Shown here: positions 1 through 9,050 of the stretch, one piece after another
Layout: every line of letters begins with the position of its first letter
Position numbering within the stretch: the stretch's first letter is position 1
Assembly: GCA_003024985.2 (NCBI GenBank)
Contig: PXIH01S0030022.1
DNA: 12,751 nucleotides
Direction: 5' to 3' (one strand)
Source of the DNA: Euperipatoides rowelli
Lineage: Eukaryota; Onychophora; Udeonychophora; Euonychophora; Peripatopsidae
Translations under genes and position numbers: made by a program
The notes under the pieces: model-generated
The model's database searches: none
The model's input: the letters and a program-made list of their open reading frames with translations, nothing else
Told to the model about the DNA's origin: nothing

Positions 1-84
1 TATGGTGCTAGAGATAGAGGAAACCGTGTATCTTACAGAGATAGAAATTCAGACAACAGAAGTTTTCGCAAACCATATTATTAA
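1..84 (+). CDS. C-terminal end of an RNA-binding-type protein (partial, last exon)
   Basis: Frame 1 is open from the first base of the window to a TAA at 82-84, giving 27 residues that begin YGARDRGNRV and end RSFRKPYY. The composition is rich in Arg, Asp, Tyr, Ser and Asn, with RDR/RD repeats, as in the disordered tails of hnRNP, FET and SR-type RNA-binding proteins. The last residues fit the R/K/H-X(2-5)-P-Y pattern of a PY-type nuclear localisation signal, the class read by transportin (karyopherin beta-2); FET proteins end in a comparable RPY. A nuclear RNA-binding role is therefore inferred from the tail alone. The RNA-binding domain and the upstream splice acceptor lie outside the window. 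The frame is short enough that coincidence is possible, but the biased composition right up to the stop, followed by poly(A) signals, favours a real gene end. I do not recognise the specific gene. Confidence 0.6.
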   Translation, partial: YGARDRGNRVSYRDRNSDNRSFRKPYY

Positions 85-142
85 ACTTTTTTTTTTACTT
101 TCCCAGCCCCAATGAAGACGTTTATTTGCAACTTGCTGTTAA

Positions 143-148
143 AATAAA
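143..148 (+). promoter_or_regulatory. Proximal poly(A) signal AATAAA
   Basis: A canonical AATAAA lies 59 bases after the stop codon. T/G-rich sequence (GAATGTGTATT) follows about 25-30 bases later, as expected for a cleavage-stimulation downstream element. This would give a short 3' UTR of about 80 nt. Confidence 0.4.
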
Positions 149-595
149 TTGCATTTCGTTATGTCTACTTGAATGTGTATTATTTCCACGATTATCTTTA
201 GATCTCAAGCTAATGGATACAGTATATAGGCTATATTTTAATTATTTTAATAGTAAAGTAACATTTTTATAATAGATTGTTTTATTGCTAATTCATCCTA
301 CTAATTTGTAAATATATTTTGACAGTTAATTTTAGCATTAGTTTGATTATTTAAGCCATTTTTATTTTTTTATATGATAAAGTTCATGTTAAGGGTATGC
401 CTTAAGTCTCAGTTTAAAAACACTTAAAAAACAATGCCCTATTATATCTTCATTTTAGGTTTAAAGATGGCTCTCTCTTTATCACCTGTCGATTTACTGT
501 TTAGTTCAAATTTGCTATTGCTTCAAGTGCAATAGGTCGTCTAATTATCATAAAGCTCTTTACATTTGTAGTACAGTAGGTTGTATGAAATTTGT

Positions 596-601
596 AATAA
601 A
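596..601 (+). promoter_or_regulatory. Distal poly(A) signal AATAAA
   Basis: AATAAA is followed immediately by a T/G-rich stretch (TGTGCTTTGTTTGAG). It is an alternative distal end for the partial gene, giving a 3' UTR of about 530 nt. In sequence this AT-rich such hexamers also arise by chance. Confidence 0.35.
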
Positions 602-765
602 TGTGCTTTGTTTGAGAATATTCGCTGTATATTGCAAATTTAAGAATAGGCCTACAAACAACCGGACACAACATGCAATCTAAAAGATATCTAGCTTCCG
701 ATTTATAAACTATATTTTTGCTCTTATATTAAATAATCCAAATGCATATTTTTAATCAATTGCAG

Positions 766-1485
766 CAAGGGTCGTCAACCTTTTTTTACTTACCGAGTTA
801 CCGCCCACTTTTGTATGTTTGTTGATCAAAAATTTTTGTTACCGCCCACTTGTAATATATTTATTAATAGGCTATATTTTTGTGTATATTTACTGTATAT
901 AGGGATAATTTAAATTAAATTTCTCCATCGATACAGAGCTTAGTGCGTTAGCTGTTTAAATTGGGAAAAAAAAAGTTATAAGTGCTAAGTTTATGAAATT
1001 AGAAGCTGTTCATTAGTAATAGAGCCGATGAAACCTGTCTTCAGATACTCTGGTAAAGGTAAATAGCCATGAGCGTATTTCAAATTCTTTTTTTGAAACA
1101 TCACATGGGTTCACGACTATGTGGACGCGTGCTACTTTCACAAATCTAAATACCTAGTCTGTAATGCAAAACCAAAGATAATGTAACCTAGGCAAACTAG
1201 TGTGTGTGCAACATCACAATTTACGTTAATGGAAATCGTAACATAGGCTACAGTATTTCTGAAGCTGATGAACTTTAAATAATAAATTAAAATTTTGACA
1301 TTTATAAAAGTGGAAATTAAAAGTAATTAAATAAATAGTGAGATTGTCAGCACCAGTATTACTGACCAACTTTTGTTATAATGGACAAAAATCCCCACCG
1401 CCCACTAGACAAAAAAATCCTACTGCCCACCAATAAAGCTAAATCGCCCACTAGTGGGCGTTAGGGACCAGGTTGACGACTGCTG
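766..1485. mobile_element. Non-autonomous hAT-type DNA transposon (720 bp)
   Basis: The left end begins CAAGGGTCGTCAACCT (766-781); the right end, read in reverse, begins CAGCAGTCGTCAACCT (1485-1470). These terminal inverted repeats match at 13 of 16 positions and have the CAGnGGTCGnCAACC form typical of hAT elements. The flanks carry AATTGCAG (758-765) and AATTACAG (1486-1493), an 8-bp target-site duplication with one mismatch, the length hAT transposases make. Near both ends sit copies of a CGCCCACT motif, as expected for subterminal transposase-binding sites. No transposase reading frame is present, so the element could move only with enzyme supplied by an autonomous relative. The single TSD mismatch suggests moderate age. 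Part of its interior is shared in inverted orientation with 8950-9045. Confidence 0.82.
800..1462. repeat. Subterminal CGCCCACT motif array of the hAT element
   Basis: ACCGCCCACT occurs at 800-809, 841-850 and 1397-1406, with variants ACTGCCCACC at 1422-1431 and ATCGCCCACT at 1443-1452. A reversed copy, AGTGGGCGTT at 1453-1462, makes a perfect 16-bp palindrome with its neighbour (1445-1460). All copies lie within about 90 bp of one or other terminus and none lies in the middle. That is the arrangement of hAT transposase-binding subterminal repeats. Confidence 0.65.
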
Positions 1486-1493
1486 AATTACAG

Positions 1494-1959
1494 TAATGCT
1501 TTTTTTTTTAATATATTGCCTGTTTGTTTTTTGTATGTACCGTACACAGTTCTTATTGCCTAAATTCAGTTTTTTCTTGATCGGTTTTGGTCTTTTTTTT
1601 TCTACTAACATTTTTGCCATTATAATAAAGATTGTCAAACATCGACAAAGTAGCTTTACGGAAATTGGCGAGCACCCCCGACTTATTAGCTAAAAGAATA
1701 TATTTGTGGCGCCAGTGGCGGTATATGCCCAGTCTGAAAGAGAGGAATGCCATTAACATTTCTTGCTAGGCCTAATTGTTATATTCCAAACTAATACTCT
1801 ATTTCCCTGATAGCTTAATGGAAATATATTAAAGCACAATAGCCTGTGCCTTAAATCAGCGATGCACTGTAAACTTATGGAAAAGGGCCACATGAAATTT
1901 TTCTTGCTCATCGGGGCCCATGTAAAAAGGCATGATTACACTTTTCAGTTCCACCCAAG
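1494..1959. other. Non-coding AT-rich stretch, nothing assigned
   Basis: Short frames on both strands look like chance. A slightly GC-richer patch near 1707-1740 (GTGGCGCCAGTGGCGG), and a GGGCCACATGAAATTTTT...TCGGGGCCCATG stretch near 1886-1922, look like old repeat fragments. No ends or duplications could be assigned. Confidence 0.3.
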
Positions 1960-2080
1960 ATAGCTACCATACCCATTAACTTATTTTATAGTTTTAATAT
2001 TTTATTACAGTCCTAGCCTTACATTGAACCCTAACTTCAACTATGTGAAATTCACTATGCCCCAACACTAAGATGGGAGT
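1960..2080 (+). repeat. Diverged interspersed repeat, copy A (pairs with 9440-9565)
   Basis: This block aligns collinearly with 9440-9565. Both share TGAACCCTAACT, then CACTATnCCCCAACnCTA, then GATG, and upstream a CCCATTnAC...TATT segment at similar spacing. The copies are clearly diverged. The CCCTAAC words look telomere-like but are not tandem. Copy B lies inside a putative inverted-repeat element, so copy A is probably a degraded piece of the same family. Confidence 0.5.
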
Positions 2081-2325
2081 TGCAGTAACCGTTTGGATAT
2101 TTTTAGCTAAATCAGTGTTTCCAATTAAATTTGATCACATAACCCTTTCAAACTTGTTAAAAATAAGCGGAATCCCAAACTTAAGCTTCGGCCACAATAT
2201 GGCTCCATTAGCACTTGTTCCCATGCATTGCCCCAGAACTATCTTCTATGTGTTGGTTTAGCTTCTGCAGTCGGTACACATTGCTGTGCTTATAATCCAG
2301 CAATGTTGAAATAGTTTTTTATTCC

Positions 2326-2342
2326 TTTTTTTTTTTTTTTTT
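2326..2342. repeat. Poly-T run (17)
   Basis: Seventeen consecutive T. It stands in inverted relation to an A17 run at 2524-2540, with a hAT-like terminal sequence between the two. Confidence 0.85.
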
Positions 2343-2374
2343 AAATATTTGTTATTGTGCTGTAACTTTCTCGT

Positions 2375-2441
2375 CGAACCCTAATGTTCATCTCTTGAAA
2401 CCCCAGAGATCCACTGAAACCCTATTTGGGAAACACAACTA
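2375..2441 (-). mobile_element. Terminal relic of a hAT-like element
   Basis: Read on the minus strand from 2441 the sequence runs GTTGTGTTTCCCAAATAGGG, then repeated GGGTTTC / GGGGTTTC / AGGGTTCG words. This resembles the common hAT terminus of the form CAGTGTTTCCCAAnnnGGGTTCCnTGGAACCC. I could not find the opposite terminus or a convincing 8-bp duplication, so it is probably a truncated, mutated end. The family assignment rests on word resemblance only. Confidence 0.35.
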
Positions 2442-2523
2442 GAGCAATCCTATGTAGGCTATATGGTGTCCATCTTGGGAAACTAAAGTTGAATTTAGCC
2501 ATTTTATTGAATACTGTAAGTTT

Positions 2524-2540
2524 AAAAAAAAAAAAAAAAA
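2524..2540. repeat. Poly-A run (17)
   Basis: Seventeen consecutive A, 181 bp after the T17 run at 2326-2342 and in the opposite sense. Confidence 0.85.
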
Positions 2541-5500
2541 TTGGTTGCAGTATAAAGAAATCATTTTTTGGATAAAAGTTGTCCACTAAGACTTGATCAA
2601 TTTTTTTTTTTTGGTCAAGTTTGATCATTCACGTGGTAAAGCAAATTAGTGATTTTAAATTTCCATCAAGTTGATTTCCATGCACTGACTTTTTTAACTT
2701 GAGAATGCCTATGTCTGTTCTCAAATAATGCTATGCAAATAACGGCCTTATTTATCAAGTTTAAATTTTTTTTCATCATTAACTACGATAAAATTTAAAT
2801 AAATCCTCAAATTTGATTTTTAATTCTTGTTTTTTTTAGTCTATAATTTTTAGCTTTTTAGGGTGCAAGATATTTTTATGGGTTAAAATGAAGAACCATT
2901 TCAAGAAAGTAAAATGTCAAAACCTGATAACCTACATTAAGCTATTTAAAAATGCTGTGCTGGAGAGATTGTCATCTTCATACTTGCTGTGTATCGCCTT
3001 CAACTCTGTTACTAATGTCATTGAAATATATCGAGTGCCAATAGCTGGTTAAAAGTAATTATGATTTTTATAATTTAGACGTAGGGTAATTATTCAAAAT
3101 GTTTATGTAGCCTAGGCCTAATGTATTTTTAAATACTTTAATAATGATAATTTCAGTATTAAAATTGATTTTCCAGACATTGGCATACCCTTACTGTGAA
3201 CAAGCTCCATTGTTTTAAGTGGAGCATTTAATTAAGACTGCTTTGATTTAATCGTAACCATTTAACATCTTTTAGTAGTTATTTGTAAATGAATTTTTTT
3301 TTTTACAGAAGCAAACATCTATACTGATAAAACAGTGGAATAAATACTTTTTATGCTATTAGATACATGATTAGCCTAATATAGAATCTTGTAATTGGTC
3401 CTAAAAGGTATTTATTTGCTTTTGATAGAATTCCAATCAATTGTTTGTAAGTTTTTTAGTTGATAAAATTATTTGAAGAGGTTTTAAGTAGCGGCTAATT
3501 CACATTATATAATTTTTTTGTCTAAACAATTATGATTGCTACTATGGCTATTTAAAAATGCTAACTCGTGCTTGTCCTGAGTGATCTATTAAAATAACAT
3601 TTTCGTTTGGGACCGGTCTCAAAGTACAAGCTTATATATTTTTGGTAGCTAATGAAAAATTCCATATTAATCATTTTATAAAAATATCCAAAAATATTTG
3701 AATTTTTTTTAATATGCCTCAAATACATTAATAAATTAGTAGAATGTCCATGAATAATGTTGATATATATTTTAAACTTTTGAGCAGTTAGTATTTTTAG
3801 TTTTTATTGCATTTTTTTTTTTTTATTAAAGTTACCGGTATCATGTTAATATTAAATTTTACCAGACCAGAATCACTTTTATTTTTGTCTATTGTTTCAA
3901 ATATTTCCACTGTGCAACAATGATTTGAACAATGCATTACTATAAAGTCTTAACATTTTCGATGAATAGTTCTAGCCTAGGTCTACGACAGTCCATAAAA
4001 CAAAAATATTTATTTTTTTAAATTTGTTTTTAGGCAAGATAGTAACATACACAAATTTGGCTAAGCATCATATTGTCACATTTTCTATTGATTAGACATT
4101 CAATTAATTGATTTTGACACTTGCTACAGTGATTAGGATGAAACATTAATTTTATTAGGGATCAAATATTCCACTAGTAAGATGTAGGGTAGCCATATAC
4201 AGTATATTCCCTTGTTTTTTTTTAGTTTATTAAGACATTATACTATTACTCCTTGGATTATAAATATTGGTAACATTAAATATAATTTTGTCTAATATCT
4301 AAAATATATTACCCAACTTTCCTCTACAATATTAAATATTTTGGTTTAAAATTATTATATTCCAATATACTGTATATTATTAATTTTAATCCAGTATCTC
4401 ATAAGTTTAATCAACATTTGCCAAATACCACAACAAAAGGGTGGAGAAATGAAAATTAGACCATAAATTTGGTAACCAGCTTTCGAAATATCCCAATTTC
4501 AGAGATGCAACTTCTAATTGCTGTAAAATCTTGAACCAGCATTAAGAATGTTTAATTGGAAGAAAAATAATTTGTAACCCTAAAGAACTTGGTACTTAGA
4601 AGTTGAATACTGTTATACAGTATGCTGCTGAATCTGAGTACCTTGCAGAATCATTTAAGATATCTAGTATGTCTACAAGAATTGTGAAATTATGATAGAT
4701 TATATTACTGGAATGGAGAATTTTTGTTAAAGGTCTTAAATTATTAGAATGTTTAAAAGATAATGCTCTATTTTGATGGCTTGAAAAGAAAATCATGTGG
4801 ATATATTTATAAATTTGTGTGAATAACTGCAAAACAGCTATAAGCTAAAGAAGATGTTTAAAAACAAATATGGCTTGAACTGTTGATTTCAGATTATTAG
4901 CATATGTTGGTGTTTTTTTTTTAAAAAAAAAAATTGTACACCTGGAGATATGGACAAAGTTTAATTGATTTAAACCACATATATACGGTAGCCTACTGTA
5001 TAATATACATTTTCTCTTCACTGTTTTAACTTTTTGGATAATATACTCTATGTAACTTAAATCAACTGGGATTTGAGAAGACTTCTTACACAATGATTGA
5101 GGAAATGTATTACCTGTGCTGCCTTTATTGGAAAAGAATGATCAATTTCTTGTTTGGTGTATAATAAAATATTAAGCCTTGGCAATTACAAATAGGAATT
5201 ACATAATTCGTACATGTTAAACTTTTTTAACAGATGTAACCGGCTAATGGCACTGTCCATATTGATTAAACTTTGCACCGAGATACTTAAAATTTTTTTT
5301 GATTATAAATTGTATTGTAAAAAAAAAAAAACATGGTTGCCAACTGTTTCTAATATTTGGGATAATGTTAGATTTTATTATTGTTTAGAATGCAATAGAA
5401 AAATCCTATTTAAACTTTACTCTCTAAGTCATATACTGTAACTGATTTCTTGAATCTTCTAATTTAATATCTGTTTGCTCTGATTTATAATACTCAAATC

Positions 5501-5976
5501 TTTTATTTTAATTCCTCAAATTTAAAACTTTATTATGAACTAGGAACATTAAAACATTAATATTTAATAGAAAAATAGCCATTTGTTGATTGGTTGCATA
5601 TTTTTTACTTGTATTAACTATAGGCATAATTATTACAATATAAAATATTTTGTGTAATATTTCTTAGATCTTTTGGACATGAAGCTTTTTCTCCCAAACC
5701 CTTTTGTTTCTTAAAAAAAAAAAAAAAAGGTTCCTTGACAATCTAAAGTATCACTAATTTTATTTACAGTTTGGCAATCCTGTAGGAGAGATCTATGCAT
5801 AATGGGATTTTAAATTGGCATGTATTAATTTCTTGCTATATGACCTTAAAAAAATTATTTCTTAAGAACTTCCTATAATAGATGATGCAGAGCTTGTAAT
5901 TTGTTTTTTCATTAATGAGGGGGGTAAAGTAGTACTTCATTTTGAAATAAAATACAAACTTGCATTGTTTTGAGAT
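2541..5976. other. AT-rich non-coding desert
   Basis: No frame with protein-like composition, no tRNA or rRNA signature, and no transposon termini could be seen. The stretch carries many A or T runs, including a T10A11 block at 4913-4933 and an A16 run at 5713-5728. It also carries recurring TAGCCTA and TACTGTA words, for example at 3107-3122, 3972-3986 and 4988-5002. It could be intergenic sequence or a large intron; nothing distinguishes the two. Confidence 0.5.
4913..4933. repeat. T10A11 homopolymer block
   Basis: Ten T followed directly by eleven A form a near-perfect self-complementary tract. Similar junction blocks occur at 8740-8757 (A10T8) and 9471-9489 (T9A10). Confidence 0.7.
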
Positions 5977-5992
5977 ATACAGTATACTGTAT
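5977..5992. repeat. 16-bp perfect palindrome (ATACAGTATACTGTAT)
   Basis: The sequence equals its own reverse complement and combines TACAGTA with TACTGTA, the word that recurs across the window. No function is evident. Confidence 0.7.
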
Positions 5993-7329
5993 GTATATTT
6001 TTTGTCAATAATGATGTTGGAAGTGTGATTTGTTAAAAAATTTAAATGTTTAAATCTTTAAAATATGAAGGGGAATTTTCTAAAATATGATTGATGTTGA
6101 TTACTACATTTTATTAGGGAGCTTTTGCGAAATGACTGTACAGTATTACCATTGTAAGGACACATGCAGCAACATTATTTTTCATTACCATCTGTAGAAT
6201 ATAAAATACATATTAAAGTTTCATATTTAATACAGAAATAAAGGATAAGTTATTGAAATAATTTGTGAAATTATTTAATTGAAATGTCACCATGAATCCT
6301 GCCTCTTTTAGACATAGTGATCTATTAATCCTGTATAATGTATAAAGATCACCTATTTCTAAATGTTAATTTTATTTTGTAACAAAATGAATTGGTTGTC
6401 ATCTAGTCGAGCACACATATTGTATCCAGTCAACAACATGCTTAAAAGAGAAAAACCAGACTTGCAAAATAAGAGTAAAAATAATTTATTCTTATTGTAA
6501 AGTATCATCAGTCATGAAGTTGAAAAACAAATTAACTTTTCAGAAACAGTTATTAGCCTGCATTGCCTTTCATAAAAACACACTGGAGAAAAATTAAATG
6601 CTATATACCCTTGATCAGAAGAAATTTTTATAAAATGTCCAAATGCAAAAAAAAAAATGCTCGTAAATATACCGTTGAATATGACAATGGCTAATTGAGA
6701 ACTTTGCTTAATGAAGGACTTGAATGAATTAAAATTGGCTCTCAAAAAATTGAAATGTTCTGAAGAATGCTTAATTTTTAATGAATTATGGTTTTAGATA
6801 TCCAAGTATTGTGAAAGCCATATTGTTGAAGTCTTAATCCCTCTGTTTTTTTCTGATGGCATAAAGGCAATTAAATAATTTGGGCTAAACATCAATAATC
6901 AAAACTATAAATTGTTTCAAGTTAACCATGAAAAATAAACTTGGATTTAGAAATATGTAGACTTAATTATACCTTATTGAAATTGAGCATCCCATTATGC
7001 TTTGATCTCGTTATGCTACATGTGTTTATATATACTGTATATACACAGTATATAGTATAACACTATGTATGCATGCCTTTGTATTTATTTACTGTAATAT
7101 GTATTTTATTGAGTTAATTCAAATGTCAAAATGTTGCTTTCAATAATTTTTTTTTACCCTTTTCTTTAAAGGTCAAACTATAAATTTTTGAACAACTGAT
7201 TTTGCCATTATTAACTCCAGAAAGCCCCAATTTACAAAATTTCAACTGTTCCGTCATGTTTCATAATACTTATGAAATAATGCTCACAGCTATAAAAAAA
7301 AAAAAGAATTGTTGAGTTGACATTCTCAA
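5993..7329. other. AT-rich non-coding stretch
   Basis: There is no coding or RNA gene signal. The only structure noted is the small hairpin at 7030-7053. Short minus-strand frames here lack any recognisable domain and have the composition of random AT-rich sequence. Confidence 0.4.
7030..7053. repeat. Small inverted repeat (9-bp arms, 6-base loop)
   Basis: ATATACTGT at 7030-7038 pairs with ACAGTATAT at 7045-7053 around a six-base spacer. The arms carry the recurring ACTGT/ACAGT word. Confidence 0.6.
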
Positions 7330-7344
7330 CCACTAGAGGACAGC
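7330..7344 (+). promoter_or_regulatory. CTCF-like binding motif
   Basis: CCACTAGAGGACAGC differs at one position from the common CTCF core form CCACTAGAGGGCAGC. CTCF is a zinc-finger chromatin-boundary protein conserved in many bilaterians. A 6-bp inverted pair (GTTGAG 7311-7316, CTCAAC 7325-7330) sits just upstream. Binding is inferred from the motif alone. Such words also travel inside repeats. Confidence 0.4.
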
Positions 7345-7697
7345 CAAGGTGCTAATATTGACCTTGAAAGCATATATTTTTATTGTATTACTGTAACATT
7401 TTTTGATGTATTTGTGATGCCAATGTTTCATTGGTACCTGAATTATATATAGGGTTCACTCTGAATTTGTTTATAGCGTATGTCAAAAATGATAGATGTG
7501 TCACCAGCATGGCTTCATTCAATATGTAATTATTCTAGCTAAAATTTGGATTTTGCTGCCTAAAGAATACTTATGCTGTTTGGTTCATCTCAGAGGGAAC
7601 CCTGATATGTTAACTTATACAAATGATTTCTAAATAGGTTACTGCTTGATATGAAGAAGAAACCAAGTTCCAATGTATAGAATTATATTTATATACT
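7345..7697. other. Non-coding stretch, nothing assigned
   Basis: AT-rich sequence without coding, RNA or mobile-element signal that I can support. Confidence 0.35.
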
Positions 7698-7775
7698 GTA
7701 TAAGAATAATATACCATATTGAGTTTATAGCAACAGTATAAGAATAAAGTATATGCCATATATGGGTTAAAATAA
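7698..7775 (+). repeat. Imperfect tandem duplication, about 38-bp unit, two copies
   Basis: GTATAAGAATAA occurs at 7698-7709 and again at 7736-7747. Both copies continue into TATA and CCATAT segments with small gaps. The two units abut, so this is a local tandem duplication that has since diverged. Confidence 0.55.
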
Positions 7776-8199
7776 AACACGAAGATTTCTGAACAGATGG
7801 AACATCAGCCATGCAGTAAATAATACCATATCTCGACTGAATGGCGTTTCTTTGATTTTGACTGGCTGAATTGCACTTCTCAAAAATTATTGAAGCATTC
7901 AAAACTCAAGCACCATTTGGTTCTGTCAGTGGGTGATAATTTAAAGCAAGTTTTGGCTCAAATTAGAGAATGGAAATCTACAAATTGAGAATCCCACTTC
8001 AGAATCCCAGGTACTGTAAATATTTTGAAATTTTTTAATTTTTTTCTCTAATGGATCTAGATTATATTTTAATTTAGACTAGTAAATAAATACCTTGCCA
8101 TGAACCAGAACACAATTCTAAACAATTTACTAAATTTTTTTAAAGATGCAATTTTGATTGGGTCAATTGTATTTTAAAATATTTGTAGACGTATGATGA
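7776..8199. other. Non-coding stretch, nothing assigned
   Basis: A minus-strand frame crossing 7639-7902 has no recognisable domain and I treat it as chance. No repeat ends or RNA genes were seen. Confidence 0.35.
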
Positions 8200-8310
8200 T
8201 TTGATTTCATATCTACTGTATTTATTAATATTCATACTGTATCCAGTATATTCAATACACATATACAGTAGCCTATGTATATTAATAAATACAGAAGGCA
8301 TAAGATCAAA
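8200..8310. repeat. 111-nt imperfect fold-back (about 32-bp arms plus inner pairing)
   Basis: The left arm (8200-8231) and the reverse complement of the right arm (8279-8310) match at 26 of 32 positions, with the inner 16 bases perfect (8216-8231 against 8279-8294). In a plus-strand transcript two of the six differences would be G:U pairs. Pairing continues inward with CATA and CTGTAT on both sides, interrupted by a five-base bulge, leaving a loop of about 20 nt (8243-8262). Pairing stops abruptly outside 8200 and 8310. It could be a small palindromic MITE or a miRNA-precursor-like hairpin; no target-site duplication is obvious. Confidence 0.6.
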
Positions 8311-8757
8311 TATACTGTGAATTAGATGGTTTTATATACTCTATATTACATATAGTACATATGAGTTCAACCATGGTATAGAAAAATTAAAAAAAAAAAA
8401 CTATACTTCTATACATATTCTTAAAGCTAAATTGTGAAATATGAAGGGTCTATTCGGGGTTTCGGCTGTCGCCACAGAGATACAAAGTGATGAAAAAAAA
8501 AAGTTGAGTAAAGTGAAAAAAAAATTGTTCCATTATTAAATTAATTTGTTATGTTCTGAAAGTATATTGACAAACATCACAAATAAAATATTTATTTGTA
8601 GCCTACAGTGAAATTGTTGAAATGTTAAATTATTTTTTTCAGCTCTTTGCTTTAAAACTCTATTATTCTCTATCTGGATTTTGCTGCTGATTTTGTAAAT
8701 ATACATAATGGGCTAGTGAGCTAATCTATTCTATAATTTAAAAAAAAAATTTTTTTT
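8311..8757. other. Mostly non-coding stretch with one small ATG frame
   Basis: AT-rich apart from a GC-richer patch at about 8446-8480. It contains the 32-codon frame listed separately and the A10T8 block at its right edge. Nothing else could be assigned. Confidence 0.35.
8441..8539 (+). CDS. Possible micro-ORF or exon, 32 codons (unrecognised)
   Basis: An ATG with an adenine at -3 (GAAATATGA) opens a frame that ends TAA at 8537-8539. The first 12 codons use a locally GC-richer sequence and give MKGLFGVSAVAT; the second half is lysine-rich and comes from two A runs (A10 and A9), so it may be low-complexity rather than selected. There is no neighbouring gene, no clear promoter and no recognised family. 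I list it because the patch stands out from its surroundings; chance is the more likely explanation. Confidence 0.12.
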   Translation: MKGLFGVSAVATEIQSDEKKKLSKVKKKLFHY

Positions 8758-9050
8758 GTAAAGTAATTTTTACTTTTAAATTCCAAACTTTTAAAACTAA
8801 TTATTACTAGAATTCAGCTTGTTGTACCATTTTAATCATTAAGAGATGGGCCAGAAATTACTTTGCAGTTTCTTTTTCATTGATACTGTGCTGTCGCAGT
8901 CACTAGTCTACACACGATCAGTTTCTGTTAATAAGTTCACAAAAACACACTTTAATTTAATTTTAATTTCCACTATTATTTTTCATAAATGTCAAATTTC
9001 TAATTAGGTAATAAGTTAAAATTTATTTGCTTCTGAAATACAGTATAATG
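8758..9050 (-). mobile_element. hAT-related relic sharing sequence with two other sites
   Basis: Two independent matches define this block. First, 8778-8805 is identical over 28 bases to 11001-11028, and the match continues patchily through ATTAAGAG and GCTGTC...CTACACA to about 8925 / 11105. Second, 8950-9045 aligns in inverted orientation with 1247-1340 inside the 766-1485 hAT: TTTTAATTTCCACT, ATAAATGTCAAA and GCTTCnGAAATACnGTA are collinear. The strand given is opposite to the 766-1485 copy as printed. I could not find its termini. A further weak match (GATTTCCATTAA near 9250) suggests the relic may extend rightwards with an insertion. Confidence 0.5.

Larger units (their letters stand above)
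85..757 (+). other. 3' UTR and downstream flank of the partial gene
   Basis: No coding potential is visible. The stretch directly follows the stop codon at 82-84 and is very AT-rich. It holds two canonical AATAAA hexamers (143-148 and 596-601), each followed by T/G-rich sequence, so the transcript probably ends at one of them. A TGTAAATA word at 307-314 matches the Pumilio-binding consensus and would matter only if the distal poly(A) site is used. How far the UTR extends is inference. Confidence 0.45.

Noticed and set aside
1553-1759. Minus-strand frame near LGIYRHWRHKY with an acceptor-like CTCTTTCAG
   Set aside because: The acceptor is plausible, but the frame ends in a lysine-rich poly-A-derived stretch, and no partner exon or family could be seen.
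5213-5441. Plus-strand frame of 75 codons
   Set aside because: Contains a lysine run from a poly-A tract and no domain; treated as chance.
7639-7902. Minus-strand frame of 87 codons
   Set aside because: Half of it lies in the AT-rich tandem duplication; hydrophobic Ile/Tyr-rich translation, no motif, no splice or promoter context.
7547-8689. TGGATTTTGCTGC shared between about 7547 and 8675
   Set aside because: A single 13-base match is expected about once by chance in a window of this size, and the flanks do not align.
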